DNA from: Niabella insulamsoli
GTDB lineage: Bacteria; Bacteroidota; Bacteroidia; Chitinophagales; Chitinophagaceae
Assembly: GCF_039652435.2 (NCBI RefSeq)
Contig: NZ_CP190246.1
Location: forward strand, 310,001 to 374,000
Direction of reading: 5' to 3'
DNA: 64,000 bases
Shown here piece after piece: positions 18,001-25,741 of the stretch; position 1 is the stretch's first letter; each line of letters starts with the position of its first letter. The notes under the pieces are model-generated. The model was not told where the DNA came from, did no database searches, and saw only the letters and a program-made list of their open reading frames with translations. Position numbers and translations under genes: made by a program.

Positions 18001-18155
18001 CGCTCAATGGCAGCAACCTGTTGCTGTTTAAAAACTATTTAGGCTACGACCCGGAAGTGAATACCAGTGGCACTTCTTCCACGCTTCGCCGCATCGACAA
18101 TGGCTCGTTTCCACCCAATCGTACGATCACTTTTACTGCTGAACTAAAATTCTGA
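15030..18155 (+). CDS. SusC/RagA-family TonB-dependent transporter
   Basis: 1041 residues. Signal peptide (ending Ala-Ala-Ala-Ala-Gln), carboxypeptidase-regulatory-like domain (Ile-Arg-Gly-Thr-Val-Leu-Asp-Glu-Gln-Gly-Ser-Pro-Leu), Val-Glu-Ile-Val-Ala-Val-Gly-Tyr-Gly-Thr, plug with Leu-Tyr-Ile-Val-Asp-Gly-Val-Met and Ile-Ser-Val-Leu-Lys-Asp-Ala-Ser-Ser-Thr-Ala-Ile-Tyr-Gly-Ser-Arg-Gly-Ala-Asn, and a barrel ending Thr-Phe-Thr-Ala-Glu-Leu-Lys-Phe. First gene of a forward operon with susD (5-bp gap) and at least five further genes. No STN domain. Confidence 0.95.
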   Translation: MKIKVMFTKTLFTFLLLASALAAAAQSVQIRGTVLDEQGSPLEMVSVVARRGSVEVASTLTGKEGTFILSNLIEKESYDLYFSYVGYETYIEKNVVLQKDQSALLVRLINKTGNLEQVEIVAVGYGTVKKSDLTGAVSTVKMQDLDNIPVPRVDQMLAGRIAGAEFMSTDGAPGSGTTVRIRGTRSISADNEPLYIVDGVMDGINNLNDLNPSDIASISVLKDASSTAIYGSRGANGVIIITTKSGIDKDGKTDITLRTSQGFAKMASRLNLMDATQFAQLINDRYYYASAANKTKPLEDYPYPDPLSLGEGSDWQGALTRTAPFSNYSLTASGGSKATRFFLSGGYDNIDGVILGSEFKRYQFRVNLDQTLSKFAKAGVRIAYSNSTQDQPMRYLGAYNNWSVSFVSVAPVVPIYNEDGTLNSWNSQNYSGGVSDLPLFDATLRKNTTQTGTLSSMAYVDITPVKNIVAHSSISYSKYDINNNALVPSTMPSRATAGNATSKSIQQNDNLLNENTLLYKNTFGADHHFDAMYGFTVQMRNFYRVSVGGSGYYSDETALWDIGAIPDKQRLNVSGAKELQTRVSHLARVNYNYAQKYYLTATLRRDGASNFAANNKWAYFPSAAIRWNVLKENFMKNSAINEFAVRLSAGTSGNDAISRYQSISRLGSTTSGYLFGGSQPVAFYPTGIANSGLKWEKTTAYNAGIDLAFFRRRLNVTVEAYQSNTSDLLLSVQMPTQTGFSSRLMNFGKTSNKGVELTVNYDVIRKSKFGWSTSLTAAHNQQMVEDIGMVGRVVTNNYTYGAQYMINGYQTGYPLNAIYGFEYAGVWKSQEEIVQNQTDKKYVSASSAYFTVGRQRYIDQNKDGLMNSDDMVLLGDADPELYGGWQNTLRYKKAFFSIFFNYSIGGDMYYPGGMFNMTGVYLNNQQELMVNRFHEIRNPGSDIPRTDSKDDIPNDRFVYDASFLRLKAASIGYNFDLSRLTASKLQTLSLSLNGSNLLLFKNYLGYDPEVNTSGTSSTLRRIDNGSFPPNRTITFTAELKF

Positions 18156-18160
18156 TACGC

Positions 18161-19663
18161 ATGAAACCAACAAAAATATACGTTCTTATTGCCTTGGCAG
18201 TTGTAGTATTTGCCGTAAGTGGCTGTGAAAAATTTTTGGAAGAAAAGCCGCAAAGCTTTCTCAGCGCCGACAACTTTTACCAGACCGAAGCCCAGGCTCT
18301 CTCGGCAGTGAACGCCTGTTATCTCCGTCTGTATAATATTTACCGTGGCGACCTGATGATGGCTACCGAATATACCAGCGATCTTTCTTATTTGACCAAT
18401 GGCGGTGTCGATCAGTCGTTTGGCATGTCGCCTTCCAATCCGGGCGTTAGCGATGGTATTTGGACGGCAGCCTACAACGGCATTATGATTTGCAATGCCA
18501 CTTTAGCCGGCATTCAGAAATCCACGGGGATCGATGCCGAAAAAAAGCCGCCGCTGATCGCAGAAGCGGTCACCTTAAGAGCGCTTTATTATTATATCCT
18601 CACCAGCATGTTTGGCGACGTGCCTTACTATACCAGCGACGCGAGCGCCAGCTTCGACGCGCTGACGGAAGTGGCCAGGATGGGCCGTGTCAATGCGACT
18701 TTGATAAGAGACAGCCTGATCGCCGACCTTCAAAAATGGGTGCCCAGCCTGCCGCAAAAGAAAAGTTCGGAAATTGCGGACAACCGGTCAGGTGCGCCGC
18801 TGGCGTACATGCTTATAGGTAAACTGGCGCTATGGAATAAAAAATGGAATGTTTGTGTGGATGCCATGCAACACCTCAAAGCGATCTATGGCGCGCTGTC
18901 TCAATACCCGTTAACGGACACCTGGTTCAGGTATAAAAACCGTCCCGAATCAATCTTCGAAGTGCAATATGCCGGCACGCTGAAGATCAGTAATGTGGCC
19001 ACGCAAATGACCCCGCCGCGGGCGACGGGTGTGGCGGTTTATGATGGCGTCACCATTACGGAACTGGGCAGTACCACCACGACATTCACTGCCGCTACGC
19101 CGACGGACTACCTCATGTCATTGTACACCGATGCAGACCCGCGGAAAAATACAACGCTGGCCTACACCTACAACGGTACCTGGTTCAACCGGCCGGCCTC
19201 CAACAATTTTACCGGGAAACCCTGGCCCGGCCCTAAATTCTGGTGTCTCAATATGAACCTTCAGCAGGATAACAACAACCAGAAAGTATTTCGCTATGCG
19301 GATGCTTTGCTGATGCTCGCAGAAGCCGCCAACGAATTAGACGACGCGGCGACGGCTATGTCGGCGATCAATGAAGTAAAAGCGCGCGTGAATCCCGCTT
19401 TTGCTTTAACTGCCTATCCCGGTAAAGAAGGTTTCCGCGAGGAAATGAAAAAAGAGCGGGCAAGGGAACTGTACGGAGAATATGGCCGTAAGTGGGACCT
19501 GGTTAGATGGGGCGAATTCTTTACGCGTGTCAGCGCCACGTCGGCCGCCGAGCTGGACATGATCAAAACTAATTTAAGGCCCTACCACGAATACTATCCC
19601 ATCCCTCAATCGGAAGTAGAGCGCTCGGGCGGCATCTTAACCAACGAAGCTTATAATCAATAA
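18161..19663 (+). CDS. SusD/RagB-family surface lipoprotein
   Basis: 500 residues with lipobox Val-Ser-Gly-Cys, SusD opening Glu-Lys-Phe-Leu-Glu-Glu-Lys-Pro-Gln-Ser-Phe, an Ala-Glu-Ala-Val-Thr-Leu-Arg-Ala-Leu-Tyr-Tyr-Tyr TPR helix, Tyr-Ala-Asp-Ala-Leu-Leu-Met-Leu-Ala-Glu-Ala and the C-terminal Glu-Arg-Ala-Arg-Glu-Leu-Tyr-Gly-Glu-Tyr-Gly-Arg-Lys-Trp-Asp-Leu. Pairs with the preceding SusC. Ligand not deducible. Confidence 0.93.
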   Translation: MKPTKIYVLIALAVVVFAVSGCEKFLEEKPQSFLSADNFYQTEAQALSAVNACYLRLYNIYRGDLMMATEYTSDLSYLTNGGVDQSFGMSPSNPGVSDGIWTAAYNGIMICNATLAGIQKSTGIDAEKKPPLIAEAVTLRALYYYILTSMFGDVPYYTSDASASFDALTEVARMGRVNATLIRDSLIADLQKWVPSLPQKKSSEIADNRSGAPLAYMLIGKLALWNKKWNVCVDAMQHLKAIYGALSQYPLTDTWFRYKNRPESIFEVQYAGTLKISNVATQMTPPRATGVAVYDGVTITELGSTTTTFTAATPTDYLMSLYTDADPRKNTTLAYTYNGTWFNRPASNNFTGKPWPGPKFWCLNMNLQQDNNNQKVFRYADALLMLAEAANELDDAATAMSAINEVKARVNPAFALTAYPGKEGFREEMKKERARELYGEYGRKWDLVRWGEFFTRVSATSAAELDMIKTNLRPYHEYYPIPQSEVERSGGILTNEAYNQ

Positions 19664-19667
19664 AAAC

Positions 19668-20309
19668 ATGGCTATGAACCGATGTATAATTTGTGTGGCT
19701 TTTCTGGCCCTGTGGCTGATCAGCTGTAAAAAAGAAGATACCGTATTTAACACAGACCTCGCGCTGGATTCGAGGTTTATCATCCTCAATGCGCCTGCCG
19801 ATACGACCAAAATTGTGGTGTATTCAGATCATAGCTGGACGGTGGAGCATCCTGAAAATGCTTCCTGGCTGACCTTACAGCAAAACGCGGGCAGCGGAAC
19901 GGCTTACGCAATTGTTGCCGTAAACGATAATCTCTCCGATTACCCGCGCGCTACAACACTGTATTTTAAAGCGGGGGATAAAACAGATACCCTTCGGTTG
20001 GGTCAGCGCGGGCTGATTGTGCCAAGGCTGACGATTACGGCGGCTTCGGTCAACGCGCCTGCCCTTGGCGGCAATATTCAAACGGCGATTACCACTACCT
20101 TACCGCTCGACGCCTTGAGCCCGGCTTACAGCTACAGCGCTGGCAGCGATTGGATTTCAGGGTTGCAGGTCGTAGAGGGAAAGTTGCTTTTTAATGTCGC
20201 CGCAAACGAAAGTGCAGCAAGCCGATCGGCAAAAATTTACCTGAGTTATGCCGATTTACTGGGAACGAATCTGAAAGATTCGCTCGTGGTGAATCAACCG
20301 CGGCCATAA
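19668..20309 (+). CDS. BACON-domain lipoprotein (SusE/F position)
   Basis: 213 residues; start at 19668 or two codons later. A lipoprotein signal ends Leu-Ile-Ser-Cys-Lys-Lys. The mature chain has at least one BACON-like Ig repeat (Ser-Asp-His-Ser-Trp-Thr-Val-Glu...Ala-Ser-Trp-Leu-Thr-Leu...Gly-Ser-Gly-Thr-Ala...Thr-Leu-Arg-Leu-Gly-Gln-Arg) and a second similar one after residue 120 that ends Leu-Val-Val-Asn-Gln. BACON modules are thought to bind carbohydrate or act as spacers at the surface. Four bases after susD, so same operon. Confidence 0.75.
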   Translation: MAMNRCIICVAFLALWLISCKKEDTVFNTDLALDSRFIILNAPADTTKIVVYSDHSWTVEHPENASWLTLQQNAGSGTAYAIVAVNDNLSDYPRATTLYFKAGDKTDTLRLGQRGLIVPRLTITAASVNAPALGGNIQTAITTTLPLDALSPAYSYSAGSDWISGLQVVEGKLLFNVAANESAASRSAKIYLSYADLLGTNLKDSLVVNQPRP

Positions 20310-20365
20310 ATGCTTATATTGTAAACACCATTCGCTGCGGACGGCTCGGAACCCTCAATGTATAA

Positions 20366-21454
20366 ATGCTTGATATGATGCAAAAATTATCGATTTTATG
20401 GATAGCTTGTTGTTGTAGTATTTTAATATCTGCGCAAAACGCTAAAAAAAATGCGCTGGTCTTTACCGATGCGGCTGCGTTAAAGCTGATGGGCCAGGCT
20501 TTTCCTTTGAAGAGCTATCATCGCATCGATACCGGCTTGCATCGCAACTTTTCTGCGGGCATTAAAAACCTGCTGACGCACAGCGCGGGGCTGACGATCA
20601 GTTTCAAAACCAATAGCCCGCGTATTGCTGCCAAATGGTGTGTCGGCAGCGATAAACCTTCCGGCAATAATATGGCCGCAATTGCCAGCAAGGGCCTCGA
20701 CCTCTATATTAAAAAGGAAGGTAAATGGCAGTTTGCTGGCGTGGGCCGGCCAAAAGGCGTTTGCAATGAATTTGAGCTGGTAAAAGACATGGAACCCGGC
20801 GAGAAAGAATGCTTGCTCTATTTGCCACTCTACGATGCTATCAAAAGCCTTTCAATCGGCGTTGAGGAGGGTTATAACCTCTCCTCAGGGAGCGACCCTT
20901 TTGCGGCCAGGCGGGTGGTTATTTATGGTTCGAGCATTACACAGGGCGCCTCGGCCAGCAGGCCCGGAATGGCCTACCCGGCGCGGCTTTCAAGAGCCAT
21001 GGGGATTCAGTTTATCAACCTGGGTTTGAGCGGAAGCGGCAAGATGGAAAAGGAGGTTGCCGATATGGTGGCAAGCATAGATGCCGAAGCGTTTATCATG
21101 GATTGCTTTGCCAATCCCAGCCCGGAACAGATCGCAGCGCGGACAGCCTATATGGTAAAAGCGATCCGCGCCAAACATCCGCAGGCGCCTATCATTATGA
21201 TACAAAGCGTTGTCCGGGAACGGGGCAATTTCGACCTGGTGTCGCGGGCATATGTGAAAAGCCAAAATGACAATGCCCTGAAGGTTTATCAAAGTTTGCT
21301 GAAAGAAGGTGTTTCTAATCTTCATCTTATACCGGGTGATCAGCTGTTAGGCGGCGATCATGAAGGGACGACCGATGGCACGCATCCCAATGATATCGGC
21401 TTCGACCGGATGCTTCAGGTGATCCAACCGGCATTAATACCTATTCTTAAATAA
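20366..21454 (+). CDS. Secreted SGNH/GDSL hydrolase with GxDLY N-terminal domain
   Basis: 362 residues with a signal peptide. Residues 30-170 are a beta-rich N-terminal domain containing Gly-Leu-Asp-Leu-Tyr (GxDLY-type, PF14607-like). Block I of the catalytic SGNH domain is Gly-Ser-Ser-Ile-Thr-Gln-Gly near residue 190 (nucleophilic Ser), block II Gly-Leu-Ser-Gly-Ser-Gly, block III Asp-Cys-Phe-Ala-Asn-Pro, and the C-terminal Asp-Gly-Thr-His-Pro-Asn supplies the Asp/His pair. Such enzymes deacetylate or de-esterify glycans. Starts 56 bp after the BACON gene; no terminator is seen between. Confidence 0.85.
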   Translation: MLDMMQKLSILWIACCCSILISAQNAKKNALVFTDAAALKLMGQAFPLKSYHRIDTGLHRNFSAGIKNLLTHSAGLTISFKTNSPRIAAKWCVGSDKPSGNNMAAIASKGLDLYIKKEGKWQFAGVGRPKGVCNEFELVKDMEPGEKECLLYLPLYDAIKSLSIGVEEGYNLSSGSDPFAARRVVIYGSSITQGASASRPGMAYPARLSRAMGIQFINLGLSGSGKMEKEVADMVASIDAEAFIMDCFANPSPEQIAARTAYMVKAIRAKHPQAPIIMIQSVVRERGNFDLVSRAYVKSQNDNALKVYQSLLKEGVSNLHLIPGDQLLGGDHEGTTDGTHPNDIGFDRMLQVIQPALIPILK

Positions 21455-21472
21455 TTTCTACCCGATCATCCA

Positions 21473-22417
21473 ATGGTTAAATATTATTTTTCCTGCTTAC
21501 TCCTGATCATTTGTGGCCTGGTATTTTCGATCGCTGCCGCAGCGCAGCGGCCGCAAAAACTGCAGCTGGGCTTTTCGATACCGGTCCAAAAAATAACACC
21601 GGAAATATTAACAAAGGCGAAAGCCAATGGGATCGACTACATCGAAACCAGCATCAATGCTTTTATCGACGCCGACCGGAATTTTAAAATATCCGATGCC
21701 GAAATCATCAGCGCTGTAAAAGCGGCGAAGGCCGCCGCCGATGAGGCTGGTATCCGGGTATGGTCCATTCATATGCCGTTTGGGCCCAAGATTGACCTGT
21801 CGCTGACCGACGATGCAGAGCGCCGGCGCGTGCTGGAGTTGCATAAAAAAGTGATCGCCTTTTGTTCGCTTCTACAGCCGCAGGTTATCCTGTTCCACCC
21901 GAGTTTTTTTCTCGGACTGAATGAACGGGAGCGGCGCAAAAATCAACTGGTGCTGTCGGCGACCGAACTGAACAAAGCCGTAAAAGCAATTGGCGCTACC
22001 ATGGTTATTGAAAATATGTTTGGCCCCGAATTATTGAGGGATGCCGATCGTGAACGCCCGTTGTTGCGAACAGTAGAAGAAACGGTTGATATCATGAACC
22101 AATTGCCCGCGGATATTTACGCAGCCATCGATCTCAACCATGCGAAGTATCCCGCATCTTTGATTTATGCAATGGGCAGCCGGCTGAAAACTATTCATGT
22201 GGCAGACGGCACAGACAAGGCCGAGAATCATTTCTTTCCATGTAGCGGGGAAGGCCATAACGACTGGGTGGCCATTTTTGTGGCGCTCCATGCAGTGAAA
22301 TACAAAGGCCCTTTTATGTATGAATCAAAATATAAAGACGTAAGCGAGTTTGAGCCCTGCTATGAAAGCTTGTATCAGTCATTCTTGCATGCGCACCAAA
22401 CAGGTAGCCGCAAATAA
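21473..22417 (+). CDS. Sugar phosphate isomerase/epimerase-like TIM-barrel protein, exported
   Basis: 314 residues with a signal peptide (ending Ala-Ala-Ala-Ala-Gln). The rest matches the AP-endonuclease-2/xylose-isomerase-like barrel: Gly-Phe-Ser-Ile-Pro, Tyr-Ile-Glu-Thr-Ser, Trp-Ser-Ile-His-Met-Pro-Phe-Gly-Pro, Val-Ile-Glu-Asn-Met-Phe, Ala-Ala-Ile-Asp-Leu-Asn-His, Thr-Ile-His-Val-Ala-Asp-Gly, with a metal-ligand set of Glu, Asp, His and Glu (Tyr-Glu-Ser-Lys near the end). Export to the periplasm is typical of PUL-borne members. The reaction is unknown; 18 bp after the SGNH gene. Confidence 0.8.
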   Translation: MVKYYFSCLLLIICGLVFSIAAAAQRPQKLQLGFSIPVQKITPEILTKAKANGIDYIETSINAFIDADRNFKISDAEIISAVKAAKAAADEAGIRVWSIHMPFGPKIDLSLTDDAERRRVLELHKKVIAFCSLLQPQVILFHPSFFLGLNERERRKNQLVLSATELNKAVKAIGATMVIENMFGPELLRDADRERPLLRTVEETVDIMNQLPADIYAAIDLNHAKYPASLIYAMGSRLKTIHVADGTDKAENHFFPCSGEGHNDWVAIFVALHAVKYKGPFMYESKYKDVSEFEPCYESLYQSFLHAHQTGSRK

Positions 22418-22429
22418 AAATAAATTTCA

Positions 22430-23281
22430 ATGGTGAAAAGAAAAGCGATGAAGAACGGATTAATATTAGGTTTAGCTGTATGGATTGCCGGCATTGCGGC
22501 CGCGCAAACCAATGCGCCTGTGAAGCTGCGCGTGGGCACTTATAATGTCGGCCATTTCAACCAGGGTATGAAAGGGGGGCTGGAAGTGAGAGGAAAGGCG
22601 CAGTATCCCAACGACAAGGGAGTGACGGGGAAGTATATCAAACAGGAATTGTTGAACTGGAAGCATTGGATCGGCGCTCAAAGCCTCGATATTCTTGCCG
22701 TTCAGGAGTGGAACCGTTTCTTTGATCAGGACAGTACTTACAAGGCCGCCGACGAACTGCTGAAGCCTTTTTATAATCATATTTATTTCGGCGATGAGCA
22801 CGCGTGGATCTACAATGGGATTGCCACGAATTACCAGTTGACCGGCCTTCGGCAACAGTATTGGTTCCAGGACTACTACGCCTTGATCGGCGATTTGAAA
22901 ATCGGCGATAAAACGGTGCAGGTTATTTCAACGCATATTCCCTGGCAGGCCAAGGGGCATGCGGCTGCGCTCGACGCACTGACGGCTCAATTGAAAAAAT
23001 TTAAGTATTTTATTTGCTTCGGGGATATGAACGCCACCGACGAAGAAATACTAAAATTTCCGGAGGCCGGGTTTAATATCGCCAACGGCGGCCACCAGGG
23101 CTGGTTTGTGACTGCCGCCGGCGGTGTTTTGCTCGATCGTATGAAAGATGGCCCCAACCGGCATATCGATAATATCATTACCAGCGGTAATATTAAAATA
23201 ATGAAGGTGGATGCGCCTTATACCAAGCTCAACGATTTGGATCATCTGCCGGTTTTGGCAGACGTCATCATCACGGAATAA
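22430..23281 (+). CDS. Secreted endonuclease/exonuclease/phosphatase (EEP) family protein
   Basis: 283 residues, start at 22430 or Met6 (22448, directly before the signal peptide). EEP-fold landmarks: Arg-Val-Gly-Thr-Tyr-Asn-Val-Gly-His-Phe, Ile-Leu-Ala-Val-Gln-Glu-Trp-Asn (metal-binding Glu), Val-Ile-Ser-Thr-His-Ile-Pro, Phe-Gly-Asp-Met-Asn-Ala-Thr-Asp and Asp-Leu-Asp-His-Leu-Pro-Val (catalytic Asp-His). The family cuts phosphodiester or phosphomonoester bonds in nucleic acids, inositol phosphates or sphingolipids. Placement in a SusCD operon points to a phosphorylated glycan or inositol-containing substrate rather than DNA (inference). Confidence 0.8.
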   Translation: MVKRKAMKNGLILGLAVWIAGIAAAQTNAPVKLRVGTYNVGHFNQGMKGGLEVRGKAQYPNDKGVTGKYIKQELLNWKHWIGAQSLDILAVQEWNRFFDQDSTYKAADELLKPFYNHIYFGDEHAWIYNGIATNYQLTGLRQQYWFQDYYALIGDLKIGDKTVQVISTHIPWQAKGHAAALDALTAQLKKFKYFICFGDMNATDEEILKFPEAGFNIANGGHQGWFVTAAGGVLLDRMKDGPNRHIDNIITSGNIKIMKVDAPYTKLNDLDHLPVLADVIITE

Positions 23282-23334
23282 AGCCAAAAACAACAACTGT
23301 TCAAAAAAATTATCGCAACAATACCCCGTGATCC

Positions 23335-24405
23335 ATGAAGCCAGGCAGAGACTTGATCGAACGATTCTTTAAAAATGAGTGTACGGCCCGGGAAGCCGAA
23401 GCCGTAGCCCGTTTTTTGGAAGCGCATCCCGAGGAGCTGGAGCGGTATGCTCCGTTGCAGGAATGGGTGAGCGATGGAGGGCCACATCTAAATCCCGATA
23501 TAAGCGACCGGATGTTGGAGCAGGTAAGGCAGCGCTACAGGCGCGATAAAAGTTTCTCAACAACTAAAAAAATACTGCGCTATCTGGCGGCGGCGGTTGT
23601 GCTGGCATTTGTAAGCTGGTTGGGCATTGCATTGTTGAGCGGCCGCGCAGATGAAAAGCAGATCGGCGGTGTTTCACTTTCACAGCCGGCGCCAGTTGCT
23701 GAACAGGTAACCAACACAACAGACGGGGCGATGCAACTGAGCCTTTCGGATTGTTCTGTGATTACGCTCTATCCCAACAGCAGGCTCGCGTATTTGCCTG
23801 CGTTTGAAAAGGACCGGCGCGTGCTGCACCTGGAAGGGAAGGCGCGTTTCAAGGTAGCCAAAGACGCCGCACGGCCTTTTACGGTGTATGCTTCGGGCAT
23901 TGCCACAACGGCGTTGGGCACTGAGTTTGTTGTGTCAGTTTCAGAGGGGAAGCAGGTTTCGGTATTGCTAAAGGAAGGCGTCGTGAAAGTGGGGCCGCAA
24001 CATCCTAAAAGCGATGCTGCCCCGGTGTTGCTTCATCCCGGCGACCGGATACTTGTTGATAGCAAACAATTTGGTAATTATACATTAAAGCGCGCGGCAG
24101 TTCCGGCGCGGGATACAAAAGACAGCCAAAGAGCAGCGCCTCTCAAGGCGGTTGAAAAGGCGCTGCCCACCCAGGCGGGAAAGCTGGTTTTTAAAAACCA
24201 GTCATTGCGGGAAGTTTTTGGCGCTGTAGAAAAAAAATTTGGCGTATCGGTTCAGTACGACAAATCGTCGGGCATCGACGATAAATTATTTACCGGCGTA
24301 TTCCTGGAAAGCGATGATTTACAATTCGTGTTGAATTTAATTAGCCGCTTACATGATCTGGCGTATCGCGTTGAGGGCGACACGGTTACTATTTACAAAA
24401 AGTAA
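23335..24405 (+). CDS. FecR-family anti-sigma factor
   Basis: 356 residues: a cytoplasmic N-terminal helix domain (Glu-Arg-Phe-Phe-Lys-Asn-Glu-Cys-Thr-Ala-Arg-Glu-Ala-Glu), one transmembrane helix at about residues 82-104, a periplasmic FecR beta domain (Leu-Tyr-Pro-Asn-Ser-Arg-Leu-Ala-Tyr, Leu-Glu-Gly-Lys-Ala-Arg-Phe-Lys-Val, Thr-Ala-Leu-Gly-Thr-Glu-Phe-Val-Val) and a C-terminal DUF4974-like module (Leu-Val-Phe-Lys-Asn-Gln-Ser-Leu-Arg-Glu-Val-Phe). It should sequester the ECF factor encoded at 14274. Its place at the operon end, not next to the sigma gene, is unusual and allows product-level feedback. Confidence 0.9.
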   Translation: MKPGRDLIERFFKNECTAREAEAVARFLEAHPEELERYAPLQEWVSDGGPHLNPDISDRMLEQVRQRYRRDKSFSTTKKILRYLAAAVVLAFVSWLGIALLSGRADEKQIGGVSLSQPAPVAEQVTNTTDGAMQLSLSDCSVITLYPNSRLAYLPAFEKDRRVLHLEGKARFKVAKDAARPFTVYASGIATTALGTEFVVSVSEGKQVSVLLKEGVVKVGPQHPKSDAAPVLLHPGDRILVDSKQFGNYTLKRAAVPARDTKDSQRAAPLKAVEKALPTQAGKLVFKNQSLREVFGAVEKKFGVSVQYDKSSGIDDKLFTGVFLESDDLQFVLNLISRLHDLAYRVEGDTVTIYKK

Positions 24406-24583
24406 ATAATCTATTACCTGTCTTTTAATAATCCCTCACCCGGGATCTTCCAAAAAAAGCTAACCTGGCTATTCAGATTGATTCATCCTCGACGGATCTC
24501 TTCATCCATTTACTATGGCAGCCCAACTTGTCATATTTTATTATATTTACGACATGCGTGCCAATTCTGCTAATGCGAAGATT

Positions 24584-25741
24584 ATGAAGAGTGTAGCTTT
24601 TATTCTTTTTTCCCTTTTTTTAGGAATTGCTGAGACGAGGGCCAACGATATAAAATTTAATACCCTAACTGTCGACGAAGGATTGTCGCAACACGATGTA
24701 AGTTGCATTATAAAAGATAGCTATGGTTTTATCTGGATAGGAACCTACGATGGCTTGAATCGCTTTGATGGCCACCGGATAAAAAATTATTTTAGTAAAA
24801 CCGGCGATGTGAACAGTTTGCCGGGCAATCGTATTAAATCTCTTTTTGAAGACGCTCAAAAGAGAATTTGGGTGGGTACCGACGGCTATGGCGTTGCTTA
24901 TTATTCTCTTGTGGATGAAGCGTTTTTTCGTGTTGCCATTCCACCGGGGCATAATCGGATTAATTCCATTGTTGAAGATAAGCAGGGCAATATCATCTTA
25001 GCCACATCTTCCGGTTTGTTAAGCATTGCACCCCATGACCCGAAAAAGGCGGTGGAGATACCCACCGCTCCAAACATTAAATTTGTCAATGACCTTGCGT
25101 TGGCGGCTGACGGAAGATTGGTCTTAGCTACAAATAGCGGCGTGGCGCTCTATACCAAAGGAGCGGTTGCCTATTTTAAGGGAACCGAAGGGCGGCATTA
25201 TAACACGATCGCTTTTGATAAGTTCGGACAACTTTGGGCGGCTCAACCGGATGGCATTCAAAAGCTGGACTTAAACAGTAAAGCCGTGATTCAGGAAATT
25301 AAAGTAGGAAACGGCGTTCAATTCCGGTCGTTATGCTTCTCAAAAAAAGGAGATTTGTGGGCAGGAACGATCAACCATGGCCTCTATCAAATAAACCCGC
25401 AGACTTTATCGGTTACTCAAAATTTTAAGTCGGACATCACCAGGAAGAATACGCTGCTCACCAACTCCGTTCTGTATCTTTTTTGTGACGAAAACGATTT
25501 GCTTTGGGCCGCTAACAGAAAAGGAGTCTGTTATGCAAACCTCTCGGCAAAGCCTTTCAGCGCGATCGACCTTTCCAGCATTACGAAAGCGCATACGCCC
25601 ATTCCTATAAGAAGCCTAATGGTAAAAGATCAAAAAGTGTATTTTGGCGTGAGGCACGGGGGGGGGCTATACCTACGACATGCATACGGAAAAAATTGCT
25701 CACTTAAATATGCCCGAGGCCGCCCATCCACTGGCTTTTGA
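24584..25741 (+). pseudogene. Hybrid two-component regulator, N-terminal sensor part (frameshifted)
   Basis: A signal peptide from Met 24584 (24554 and 24515 are longer alternatives) is followed by Reg_prop beta-propeller repeats of a periplasmic HTCS sensor: Leu-Thr-Val-Asp-Glu-Gly-Leu-Ser-Gln-His-Asp-Val, Phe-Ile-Trp-Ile-Gly-Thr-Tyr-Asp-Gly-Leu-Asn-Arg-Phe-Asp-Gly and Arg-Ile-Trp-Val-Gly-Thr-Asp-Gly-Tyr-Gly. At 25658-25666 there is a run of nine G. Removing one G continues the protein as Gly-Gly-Tyr-Thr-Tyr-Asp-Met-His-Thr-Glu, in frame with the next entry; as written the frame runs to a stop at 25741. The two pieces form one regulator gene of about 1330 codons. Confidence 0.85.
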
